Assembly: GCA_018398805.1 (NCBI GenBank)
Contig: JAGFBZ010002033.1
Location: 953,501 to 1,017,500 of the forward strand
Reading direction: 5' to 3'
Length of the DNA stretch: 64,000 bases
Origin: Hirundichthys speculiger
Taxonomy: Eukaryota > Chordata > Actinopteri > Beloniformes > Exocoetidae
The notes beneath the pieces were generated by a model. That model ran no database searches and was not told where the DNA came from. It saw nothing but the letters and a program-made list of their open reading frames with translations. Positions 50,701-64,000 of this stretch are shown piece by piece (the first letter of the stretch is position 1; every line of letters begins with the position of its first letter). The translations under genes and the position numbers were made by a program.

Positions 50701-52600
50701 GGGTTTCTGGTATTGGTACCATACCATGAACGATACCATGAGCAATACCAGTCAAAATACAGACTGATAACCATTTCTAATTTCAACAACCGCTAACCTT
50801 TTATTTTTTGTCATTTCTCTCGTGGTCAGTAGGTCAGTGTACTGCTAATGTTGACCTCCTTTTGGTTACTTGTAGACTGACTCATGTTACTTTGCTGTTG
50901 TCATTTTGTGGGATTCTTTTCCCTGCAGGCTCCCTGTTTAGGTGCCTGCATATTTTACATTATATTTTCATGATTGTAATGCTTTCATTTTTCAAAACAG
51001 TTACTGTGTTTGTATCATAAAGACTATGTCAATTTGCTTAACTTTATTAGGCATTTGAAAGACAAGTGCATTAAAGATTAAACATATGCAATACCACTCA
51101 TTTATGACATTATGGCTATTAAATGAAATGCAGTCTTTTATCTGAGGTAGCACTAATTAAGATTCATTATAAAACCTATACGCTGAGTGTGGCATCATAT
51201 TTGAAAGAAAGTGGGTTTAACTTTACGAAAGCTAAGGCACTATTTTGATGTAAGCTGATGGTTATCTGTGATGTAACATTATCATATGTGTTTATTTCTT
51301 TTGCAGATTCCATCAGTGCCATTTTGATGAGTTAATGGAGTGGGTTCATAGCACAGTGTCTGATTAGAGTTTGTAATTTTAACAAATATTATATTGCAGT
51401 GTTAGCTTGACTTTGTGAGAATGTTTTTTGGTTGTGCTTTGGTTGTAAAAGATTTAAGCTATTTTTGTAATTTCTTATCCAAATATGTAAAACGTGAAAT
51501 CTGGTCATCCAAACATGTAGACAGAAATAAATTCTCTACTTTTATGGTTTTTTGTGATATATTTACCATGAACTGAGAACTCAGTCTTTAGCTTTTGGAA
51601 AATATGTTCCACTTCCTTCAGTATTACCAAAAATGAAATGGCATGTTAATATAAGCACCTGTAAATGTATATAGCCTGCAGATATGAAGGTATCTAGACT
51701 TAACTAATTAAAGAGAGAAAAACAAAAAAAAAGGGCAGAAAAGTAAAGGAATAGCACACAGCACTCTGGTCCACCAAGTTCAAGATATGCATGTCCTTAA
51801 ATACTTATTTGTGTAAAGGAATACAAAATAAATCCAACATTACTGTGGAACAATAGTAGATATGGATTAATGTTATAAACAAATTATTTAATAGCTACAG
51901 CAGTCATTGGAGATACCAGCGATTTACTAAAGGTGAACATCAGCGTGCAACAGTTCTAGTATGATGCTTCTATGATGGTGTTTCAGGTAATATGTAAATC
52001 TTCATGTTTGGGAATTTGTACTAAACCATTTTGATGAGAGCATAAATGTATCAAATTTTAAATCAATATTTTTAGTTAGGCATTTAAAGCCTAAAATACC
52101 AACCTTCAGGTGACTGTGGACAGAAAATAGGATGCAGAAATCAAGAAGATTTCACAGACATCAATGAAATGCTTCTGCAAAAGCCAAAAATGCTGACTTG
52201 GCTGGTGGGGCCAGAGGAAACATCAAATGGTCATCAAGACCTTTCTTAGTTTACAGCATTTCTTCACACCTACATAACACTTTTGCACAGAGCTAAATGC
52301 AGCCAGCGTAACTGAAGTTTCTACATGCACGGGTACAAAGAAACACAAAAAACTGGACAGAGGAGATTCAGAATTACTCAAAAGATTCTCAACTGGTCAC
52401 TAAACAACAGTATGTGGGAGGCACTTAGGCTTGATTGGTAGAGCCTCCTATTGGATAATTACTGCATGGGCGATTATCTTTCAGCTGGCAACAAGCTATA
52501 ACCCCAACTGGTGCAATGAGTTGTTTCTCATTTCCCAAACAACTACTGTATGTCAAAAGACACATCCCGTGGTCATGGAAAAGATGTTAGTCTGTTTGAG
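50701..52600. other. Intergenic stretch between col23a1 and the Tc1 remnant
   Basis: AT-rich sequence with no recognised gene. It holds the alternative AATAAA at 51526-51531. A TGGTATTG and CAATACCA inverted pair brackets 50708-50752. Part of the right end (after about 52140) may be the unrecognised left half of the Tc1-like element that follows. Confidence 0.55.
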
Positions 52601-53617
52601 TAGGGTCAAATCATTGGTGTGCATCAAGCAGAGAAAACATCTAAGGAGATTGCAGAAACTACTAAAATTGGGTTAAGAAGTGTCCAACGCATTATTAAAA
52701 ACTGGAAGGCTAGTGGGGAACCAATATCTTTGAGAAGGAAATGTGGCTGGAAAAAAATCCTCAATGATCGTGATCAGCGATCACTTAAACATTTGGTGAG
52801 ATCAAATCTAAAATCAAATCAAAAGTAGAACTCAGGGCTATGTTTAATGGTGAAAGTAAGAGCATTTCCACATGCACAATGCAAAAGGAACTCAAGGGAT
52901 TGGGACTGAACAGCTGTGTAGCCTTAAGAAAACCACAAATCAGTGAGGCTAACCGGGAAAAAAATGCTTCAATTTGCTAGGGAGCATAAAGATTGTCTGG
53001 AGCAATGGAAGAAGGTCATGTGGCCTGATGAGTCCAGATTGACCCTGTTCCAGAGTGATGGGGGCATCAGGGTAAGAAGAGAGGCAGATGAAGTGATGCA
53101 CCCATCATGCCTAGTGCCTACTGTACCAGCCTGTGGGGGCAGTGTTATGATCTGGGGTTGCTGCAGTTGGTCAGGTCCAGGTTCAGCAACAGTATGTGCT
53201 CAAAGAGGTCTGGATATTCCATCAATGGATTTTTTCTTCCCTGATGGCATGAGCATATTCCAAGATGACAATGCCAGGATTCATCGGGCTCAAATTGTGA
53301 AAGTCTGGTTCAGGGAGCATGAGACATAATTTTCACACATGGATTGCCCGCCACAGAGTCCAGACCTGAACCCCATTGAGAATCTTTGGTATGTGCTGGA
53401 GAAGGCTTTGCGCACAGTCAGACTCTACCATCATCAATGCAAGATCTTGGTAAAAATGTATGCAACACTGGATGGAAATAAAGCTAATGACATTGCAGAA
53501 GCTTATCAAAACAATGACACAGCAAAAGCATGCCGTAATCAAAGCTAATGGCGGTCCAATGAAATATTAGAGTGTATGACCTTTTTTTTGGTGGCAACTT
53601 TTTTTTTTGGCCTCGCA

Positions 53618-53618
<1 letters not shown>
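52600..53618 (+). pseudogene. Tc1-like transposase pseudogene (DD34E type)
   Basis: The N-terminal helix-turn-helix part reads KTSKEIAETTKIGLRSVQRI (from about 52627). The catalytic blocks are WPDESR (about 53022), [11 protein letters not shown] (about 53257) and PPQSPDLNPIENLW (from about 53347): the first and second Asp and the final Glu are present. It is broken by a frame change near 52810, another at an A7 run near 52961, and an in-frame TAA near 53327. The right end reads TTTTTTTGGCCTCGCAG and abuts a TA array. A matching left terminus was not found. It is inactive. Confidence 0.85.

Positions 53619-53681
<63 letters not shown>
53619..53681. repeat. (TA)n microsatellite at transposon edge
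   Basis: About 31 TA units starting exactly after the transposon end CTCGCAG. Tc1-type elements insert at and duplicate TA, so the array probably grew from, or was the target of, the insertion. Confidence 0.95.
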
Positions 53682-53685
<4 letters not shown>

Positions 53686-54840
53686 TTTACTTCAGCACAG
53701 TAAAATGCAAAGCAAGCCAGGTCTCGACTGTCTCGACAGTTTACGAATTTTACTGTGTGGTCAACATATATAGATATAAATACCATCTAAATCATCTAAA
53801 TGAATAATTTAAAACAATATTGTACTAGATTCCTTTCAAACAGTAATGACATATTACAAGGATTTATTATATTTTTCAGAAATTAGTACAGTATAATCTA
53901 TATGATAAAATATAATATATATAATATATTACACTTATTGATTCACTTATCACTGCAAACTTGCATTCTTTACTTTGGCTCTTATAGAGTCATAAAACGA
54001 CTTTTTAAAATTGTTCCAGTGGTTGTTAAGCATTTCACTTGTAATCATGAACCAGCTATATTTTACCAAATAAAAGTTGTCATACATCAAAGCACCACCT
54101 TAGACTTTTTGTATACACTGCAATTTATTCTGTTCTTGCTGAGATCTGAATTCTTATATCTGGAAATATGAGATTGCTTATCTTGTTTTAAATATAATTT
54201 ACATTTTGAGTACATGGTATACCTTCAAACATGTCGTGAATATGTCTCTTATGCCTTGGCAAACCAAGAAATCTAAAAATTTTGCAATTTACTGTTCAAT
54301 CAAGCGACAATACCTAGAGTTCCAGCTTTTATTTTTCTATATGACTATAAAAATCTTGTTTCAAGTAACCACATAAATGTCCTCTTCTGACTAAAGTAAT
54401 CCCCACTTTGATTTAATAATTTATTTCTTGTTCCTGGATCTTCTTTTTTTTTCAGGGACCTATAGTTATTATGTATAAATTTTCTGTGTCTTTCATTGGT
54501 TACTTTTTCCCACATGTTTCAAACCCTTGAATACCTAAACTGAAAACAAGATTTTCTTGTCCACTAAAAAAATCATGGCGCATAGACAGCAAGGATTTAG
54601 TGTTAATTTTTTTTTTATATTCTAGCCAGTGTTTTTTTTTTTTTCCACTGTGTATCTTAAAATACGTTTCCTTGACCTTAGGTGAGATGAGCCAGTTGAT
54701 AAATGTTAAAGATTCGGTGTCAGATATTTATCTTTATCTGCTAAACTGAGGTACTGTATTTATTTTCGCGTCATCAAAGTGAACAACCTACATATCCCAT
54801 GGTCCTCTGCGGGCCTCTGGCCCCTCTTAGTTTTTGCATC
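53682..54840. other. AT-rich intergenic sequence upstream of rack1
   Basis: No gene or recognisable repeat seen; several poly-T runs (about 54608-54618 and 54631-54642). Confidence 0.7.
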
Positions 54841-54844
54841 CGGG

Positions 54845-59150
<4,306 letters not shown>

Positions 59151-59174
59151 GAACCCCTCGCTGAAGCAACTTTG

Positions 59175-59180
59175 AATAAA
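59175..59180 (+). terminator. rack1: rack1 polyadenylation signal
   Basis: AATAAA 25 nt after the stop codon, giving a very short 3' UTR as is usual for RACK1 and ribosomal protein genes. Confidence 0.85.
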
Positions 59181-59219
59181 AAGACTCTGAAAATGTGTGT
59201 GCCGTCTTGGTCTCAACAC

Positions 59220-59890
59220 TAAATATTCATGGTTCTTTGACATTAAGTTTGTATAGGTAGGGCTTTAATACATTTTGTATAATTTTTTTATCAGAGAAAG
59301 ATCATTAAAAATCTGGGAGGATAAATATTGAGGGAATAATGTGTGAAAAATAAAGATTTATTAAATGTGTTAAGTTTTATTAAGAGGACATATCCACCAT
59401 TTATGTGTGAAAATTATATGCAGGTAGAACTGTAGCTCATTAGGAAAACAATAGTTGAAACTGTAATGACAATATGACTTTAGAGTACCAGTGCTCAAGT
59501 GTATCAGGCTAATCAACCCCAACAGTGAATCACCTACAAAATTATATTTCTAGTCCAGCAACATAGTTGTATTAGAAATCTATTGAAAACTGGACCCCAT
59601 AGAAATTGCTAAATTATATGCTAATTCTGTGTAAATTAGCATGTAGATTTACATCTCTTGTATTAAGGTTCCATCTGGTCAAAAAACAAATGTGACTCCA
59701 TATTGCTTGGAAAGTAATGGTACCATTCACTGAAATGTGTGTTTGTGGTATTGTTACAATACTGATTGTACAGCTCTAGATGCAGGCACTGATAAAACTG
59801 GAGTGTAACTTTATCTACAAGAAAAATCTTAATGCATTAGCAGCCACATTTTAAGCATCTATTGAGTTAACCGTTTGTTTTTTTGTAGAA
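59220..59890. other. Intergenic sequence between rack1 and nme5
   Basis: AT-rich and featureless as far as I can read; several incidental AATAAA and ATTAAA-like strings. Confidence 0.6.
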
Positions 59891-59894
59891 GTCG

Positions 59895-59950
59895 CACTGT
59901 TTGTCCCACTTAAGATACCGTAGATGGGTAATGGTATCATGGCAACCAAA
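59895..59950 (+). promoter_or_regulatory. nme5: nme5 promoter with X-box-like (RFX) and forkhead-like sites
   Basis: GGTATCATGGCAACC at 59933-59947 fits an RFX X-box with one strong half-site (GGCAAC) and a weaker partner. TGTTTGTC at 59898-59905 fits a forkhead site of the FOXJ1 kind. They lie about 200-250 bp before the nme5 ATG. RFX and FOXJ1 are the usual activators of motile-cilium genes, the class nme5 belongs to. The sites are seen; their use is inferred. Confidence 0.5.
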
Positions 59951-60144
59951 ATAAACATCCAGGGCGTTGAGTCGCAGGTTGAAAAGATCTTTGCACCTTT
60001 AGAGTTTAAAAACGGTTAAAACAAAGCGACTTTATCAGCATAATTTTCAGAGGGAATTGTCAGTACTGTTGATTTAACAAGAACGAGACTAGCGTGCCAT
60101 TATATGCTGTAGGTGCTTGCTAAAGTGGTTTACAAGAGAAGTAA

Positions 60145-62527
60145 ATGGACCAACTTTCACATTTCCGTATTTATGTGGAAAAAACACTGGCAATCGTGAA
60201 ACCCGATGTTCTTCATAAAGCAAAAGAGTTAGAGGACGTCATCCTCAGGTCGGGCTTCTCCATCCTACAGGTTTGTTAGAAAGATAACACGAACATCTGT
60301 CCAGTAGTTGGCTTCAGTGGTTTACATGCAGGGGTATAATGAATCCGCTCCTCCAGTTACATGTTCGCCAACAGTACAAATATTTATTCATTGTTTTTAT
60401 GATGTTTTTGGCTGACGCCCTACAAGGAAAAAGTGTAGAAATGACTGAGGAACTGTTTCGACCTCGTTTGTTCGCTAGAGCGAGTTGGCAAACCGTAATG
60501 AATTTTCCTCGCAGTAACAGGACCGTGTCATTTAAGAAAAGAAAAAAAATCAAGAAAATCTATTTTTTATAAAGGCTCGTTTGACGTAAGTCATAAAATA
60601 TGGGGAAAATAAATCTGAATTGCATCTCCTTATATCTTGAAATACAGTCATGGAAAAAATTATTAGACCACCATTTTTTCTTCACTTTCTTGTTCATTTT
60701 AATACCTGGTACCACTAAACATCATCATGTGACTAAAACAGACAGAAAAGAAAACACTGAATGCATAAAAGCAGTGTTTTTGGCAGTACAACGCCATAGC
60801 TATTGATGTAAAAACTTAAGTGATTTAGGTTATAATCAAGAAAACCATGGAAAATGGTAAGATATCAGCTCTTAAATAAAACTTATGAGCAATCTTGTGG
60901 TTATCGTTATGTTTGTCCAAACAAATGTACCTTTAGTTGTACCAGGCATTAAAGTGAACAAGAAACTGAAGAAAACAAGGGTGGTCCAATAATTTTTTCC
61001 ATGACTGTATATAACGATGTTGCACTTGCACAGACCCACTGGTGACCTAATCCTTTTATGAATATCACAAAGAAGACAGGTCTCCAAAACACCTGTGCCA
61101 ATTTGGATAAAAACGTGGCTACATGTGTTTATGGACCACATCTTCAACCTGAAATCATTCAACATTTCCGTGTATTTTTACCCTTTTTCCTCCTCTGGAA
61201 ATAAACTGAGGTACATCAAGAACTGGTCTAAACCTTCTCATGAAATTTCTACATAATTTCTGGCCTTGTAAGCCATTAACACACATGGACTACTTCCAGT
61301 CCAGTTTTCTTGATGCATTTCGCTTAATTGTTAATGAATATTGTTCTACCCTGGTGTAGAAGCGGAGATTGCAGCTGAGTCCAGAGCAATGCAGTGATTT
61401 CTATGCAGACCAATATGGAAAGCTCTTCTTTCCAAGCTTGACAGCCTTCATGAGCTCTGGTCCCATTGTTGTCTTCATTCTGGCTCGTGACGATGCCATT
61501 GAGCACTGGAAATCCATCATAGGACCTACAAGCATCACCAAGGCCAGAGAAACTCAACCAGAGTGGTAAGTTTCGTATGCTTGTGTGTGTGTTTAATCTT
61601 TTTGTACAAGGTATTGACAGAAAGGCTGATAATGGATGGATGGAGTGTGCATTGAAACCAAGTATGTGATCTATGTCATAAAATGATTCAGAATATCTTC
61701 TTAAACCATAATATATATTCTTAGAAAAGATTGAAAGACCTTTAGAATCCTATCTGTTCCTGTCTTCTTACAATCTTTGTACATGGGAATATTTCTGTTC
61801 TGCCATTGCATCACTTTTGCCTCACAATCCAGAGTCTGGTTGATATTATGTATGAGAATAACATTTTTGGATCAAAGTGTCTATTAATTTTAGTTTCTAC
61901 TGTTGTAGAACGTGTCTTTAACTCAAAATGCTATGTCACAGGTCACTATGCAATTTGTATGTGGATCATCTGATGACTTGATAAGTTAGTTTTATGTGAG
62001 CAGGGGTTAAAGATCTGCACTTGAAACAATCTGCTGTATTTCTTTCCAGCCTTAGGGCAAAATATGGAACCTCTGACCTGAAAAATGCACTTCATGGCAG
62101 TGAGTCATTTCATGCAGCTGTGAGGGAAATCAAATTCATGTTTCCAAACTGTAAGTAATTTGTTACATACTACATTAATATACAGATGTATGTTTTTTTT
62201 CTACCTCAACATCTGTACCCCATGTGGTCTCTCACTCTCTGCAGCTGCTGTTGAGCCCTTCCTGCCGAGAGCAACAGCTGAAGAATACCTGAGCAGGTGT
62301 GTAAAGCCAATTTTGCTGCGTGGACTCACTGAACTCTGCAAGGAAAAGCCACTCAGTCCCTGTGTAAGTACTGATGCTCAGTATGAGGAGGATACAGGGG
62401 TATTTATCAGCTGTTGAGTACTTTTGTTACCAAGCTGATTGCTACGTTGCACTTTTGTTTTCAATAGATCTGGCTTGCTGATTGGCTGATAAAAAATGAT
62501 CCGAAACCAGCCTCAAATATGTTGTGA
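60145..62527 (+). CDS. nme5: NME/NM23 family member 5 (radial-spoke-associated NDPK homologue), complete
   Basis: Coding exons 60145-60270, 61360-61565, 62050-62150, 62245-62363 and 62468-62527 join to 612 nt, 203 aa (human about 212). Starts MDQLSHFRIYVEKTLAIVKP: the NDPK domain opens at residue 12 with Lys19. The active-site segment NALHGSES places the catalytic His at 126. It is followed by a Dpy-30-type C-terminal motif around TELCKEKPLSP and IWLADWLIKNDP. Wording closely follows human NME5 (LSPEQCS, FFP, SSGP, GLTELCK). NME5 is found in motile cilia and sperm flagella with radial spokes, and kinase activity is doubtful in the family. The Dpy-30 part links it to radial-spoke proteins. Intron 1 holds a MITE. 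Confidence 0.96.
60645..61007. mobile_element. Tc1/mariner-type MITE with long inverted ends
   Basis: Starts CAGTCATGGAAAAAATTATT and ends with the reverse complement, flanked by TA on both sides (60643-60644 and 61008-61009), the Tc1/mariner target duplication. The inverted ends extend about 75 nt with few mismatches. At 363 bp it has no transposase. It lies in nme5 intron 1. Confidence 0.88.
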
Positions 62528-62798
62528 ACTCAGTGCGGAAGATGAAGAATGACATGCAAGGAGAATGAAAGAAGGAACACATATTCAGTGATTTTTGGAA
62601 TTAATATTTTTCAAAAACGATAATCTATAATTACATAAAAACTAATTTTCAGCAACAGCTTGTGTCTTTTTTTGTGTGGATAAATCAAACACCAAGAGCA
62701 GCTCTGATATTTGTGGAAGACTCCTAATTCACATAAAAAACCTGGAATCTATCAATTAGGTTTTACTTAAACCAAGCCAATGTGGTTTCTTTAATCCC

Positions 62799-62804
62799 AA
62801 TAAA
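62799..62804 (+). terminator. nme5: nme5 polyadenylation signal
   Basis: AATAAA about 270 nt after the stop, the first perfect signal downstream of nme5. Confidence 0.7.
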
Positions 62805-62829
62805 ACATTCTGTAATAGATTATTATGAT

Positions 62830-63440
62830 CAACTGTATGCCATGAGACTGTTGGTAATTTTTACCAGTGCCATTTCCTTTCAATAATGTGATCTGAATCG
62901 TGCCTAACGTCAAACAAATAAGTTACTAAGAAAATAGTCAGTTGATGGTTTTGTGGTTTCAAGAACAGATATTTTAGAATCACTGACATTGCTCTAATGT
63001 TTACTACAGTACAGTATACTGTGGCTTAAATACTATCACAGTTCCACTTTGAAAAATAACTGACCTTACTTTCATTTTTTTGTTTTTCCTTAATGTACTC
63101 AACTTACTCTATCCTCTCTTTCCCTCACTGCTGTCGTTCTAGTTATATGCGTTTTGCAGACAAAATGACAGCCCCTTACTTTCTCCGTATTTCTACTACA
63201 TGTTTGTTAGATTCTGAATGAACTTCAAAAATGATTCACCGATAATACGGTCAGAGTGACTATTATCCAACTCAGCAGTGTGGCTTTTTCACACAAAGGT
63301 AAAGACCAGGACGAAGAAACCGAAAACACATTTTTAGTATCAGGATAAAAAAAAAAAAGGTTCACCAAGTTCCTTCCTGTGTTTAAAGGGCGTTACGTTT
63401 TCGGTTACAAAAAAAAAAAAGAGGGAGGGGGGACTCGTGT
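62830..63440. other. Intergenic sequence downstream of nme5
   Basis: No gene recognised; A runs at about 63347-63358 and 63409-63420. Confidence 0.6.
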
Positions 63441-63469
63441 GTCCAAATGGTCAATATTGTGAATGACAG

Positions 63470-63597
63470 CTTAGTTTGTCCAATCAGAAGGCTTCTTCGC
63501 AGAAATGTCGTTTTCTCCTGCCGGTTCTAGAACACCAACCACGAGTTGTCGTCGTGTGGGAGAATCCATCTTGAAGAGAGCTCTCCGGCTGTGACCA
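63470..63597 (+). promoter_or_regulatory. Probable promoter and first non-coding exon of the next gene
   Basis: A CCAAT box (63480-63484) is followed by CpG-containing sequence, a YY1-like CCATCTT (63567-63573) and a donor CCA|gtaaga at 63598. CpG frequency stays raised to the window end, unlike the upstream intergenic DNA. This looks like the start of a + strand housekeeping gene whose coding part lies beyond 64000. Synteny with human 5q35 would make an hnRNP-type gene possible, but nothing here identifies it. Confidence 0.45.
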
Positions 63598-64000
63598 GTA
63601 AGATTATTATTTTTAATATTACATAGCTTTGTGTTATTTCATCAGATTCGTACTTAAACGGTCGGTTCCGCTACGTTTTGTATTGCTCTACCGATGGACT
63701 TTGAATTAGCATTGGATTATTGAATAATTTACCTATATTTCGAGCATCAAGGCCTGTCTTACGTAACTGCTAATTTGACTTGCCCAGTCCAGGCTTGGTT
63801 TATCAGCGTGATACAGATGGTTTCAAGGTTTTCTAATCTTTGCCTGTGGCTGAACTGTACTTTAGTTTCGCTGTAGTCGCTTGGTAATATAAGGAGTTTA
63901 TCAGCAGCCAGTTATCGGTGCTAAAAAGTGAAACACGGGGTTGTACGTGAACGTATGGAAGCGATGTCGCCGGTCAAAATGGTGGGAACGGCATGAATCC

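Overview
The window reads as nuclear DNA of a ray-finned (teleost) fish, all three recognisable genes lying on the + strand. The evidence is vertebrate exon-intron structure with GT-AG introns, fish-type Tc1-like transposon debris, tRNA-derived SINEs with (ATGG)n tails, and a gene set (col23a1, rack1, nme5) whose protein sequences match vertebrate orthologues. There are no prokaryotic or viral genes, no CRISPR array and no intact mobile element with an open transposase.

Layout. Positions 1-13564 are non-coding and most likely intron sequence of the large 5' part of a collagen XXIII gene; the exons for its cytoplasmic tail, membrane segment and NC1 stalk are not visible. From 13565 to 47556 run 29 short exons (one a probable cassette, one holding only the stop codon) of col23a1, a transmembrane collagen. 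They are mostly multiples of 9 nt and begin with a Gly codon; one is an 8-nt micro-exon. The introns carry four pieces of Tc1-like transposon or related debris, two SINE copies and two copies of another dispersed fish repeat. The 3' UTR probably ends near 49460. Positions about 49880-54800 are intergenic, with a nested pair of foldback elements and a decayed Tc1-like transposase gene next to a (TA)n array. rack1 (54955-59150, 8 coding exons, 317 aa, complete) follows with a pyrimidine-rich start region and two intronic C/D snoRNAs of the SNORD95 type. nme5 (60145-62527, 5 coding exons, 203 aa, complete) follows about 1 kb downstream with an RFX X-box-like site in its promoter. The right edge (about 63480 on) looks like the CpG-bearing promoter and first non-coding exon of another housekeeping gene.

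How the genes relate. They are not functionally linked: a cell-surface collagen, a ribosomal scaffold protein and a ciliary radial-spoke-associated protein. The col23a1-rack1 pairing agrees with human 5q35, which supports the col23a1 call over its paralogues COL13A1 and COL25A1. The observations most worth following are a 99-nt in-frame cassette exon near the col23a1 C-terminus that I do not recall from mammals, a collagen exon that is one base short of keeping frame, the duplicated SNORD95-type snoRNAs, and the X-box upstream of nme5. I see no evidence for a wholly new biological system.
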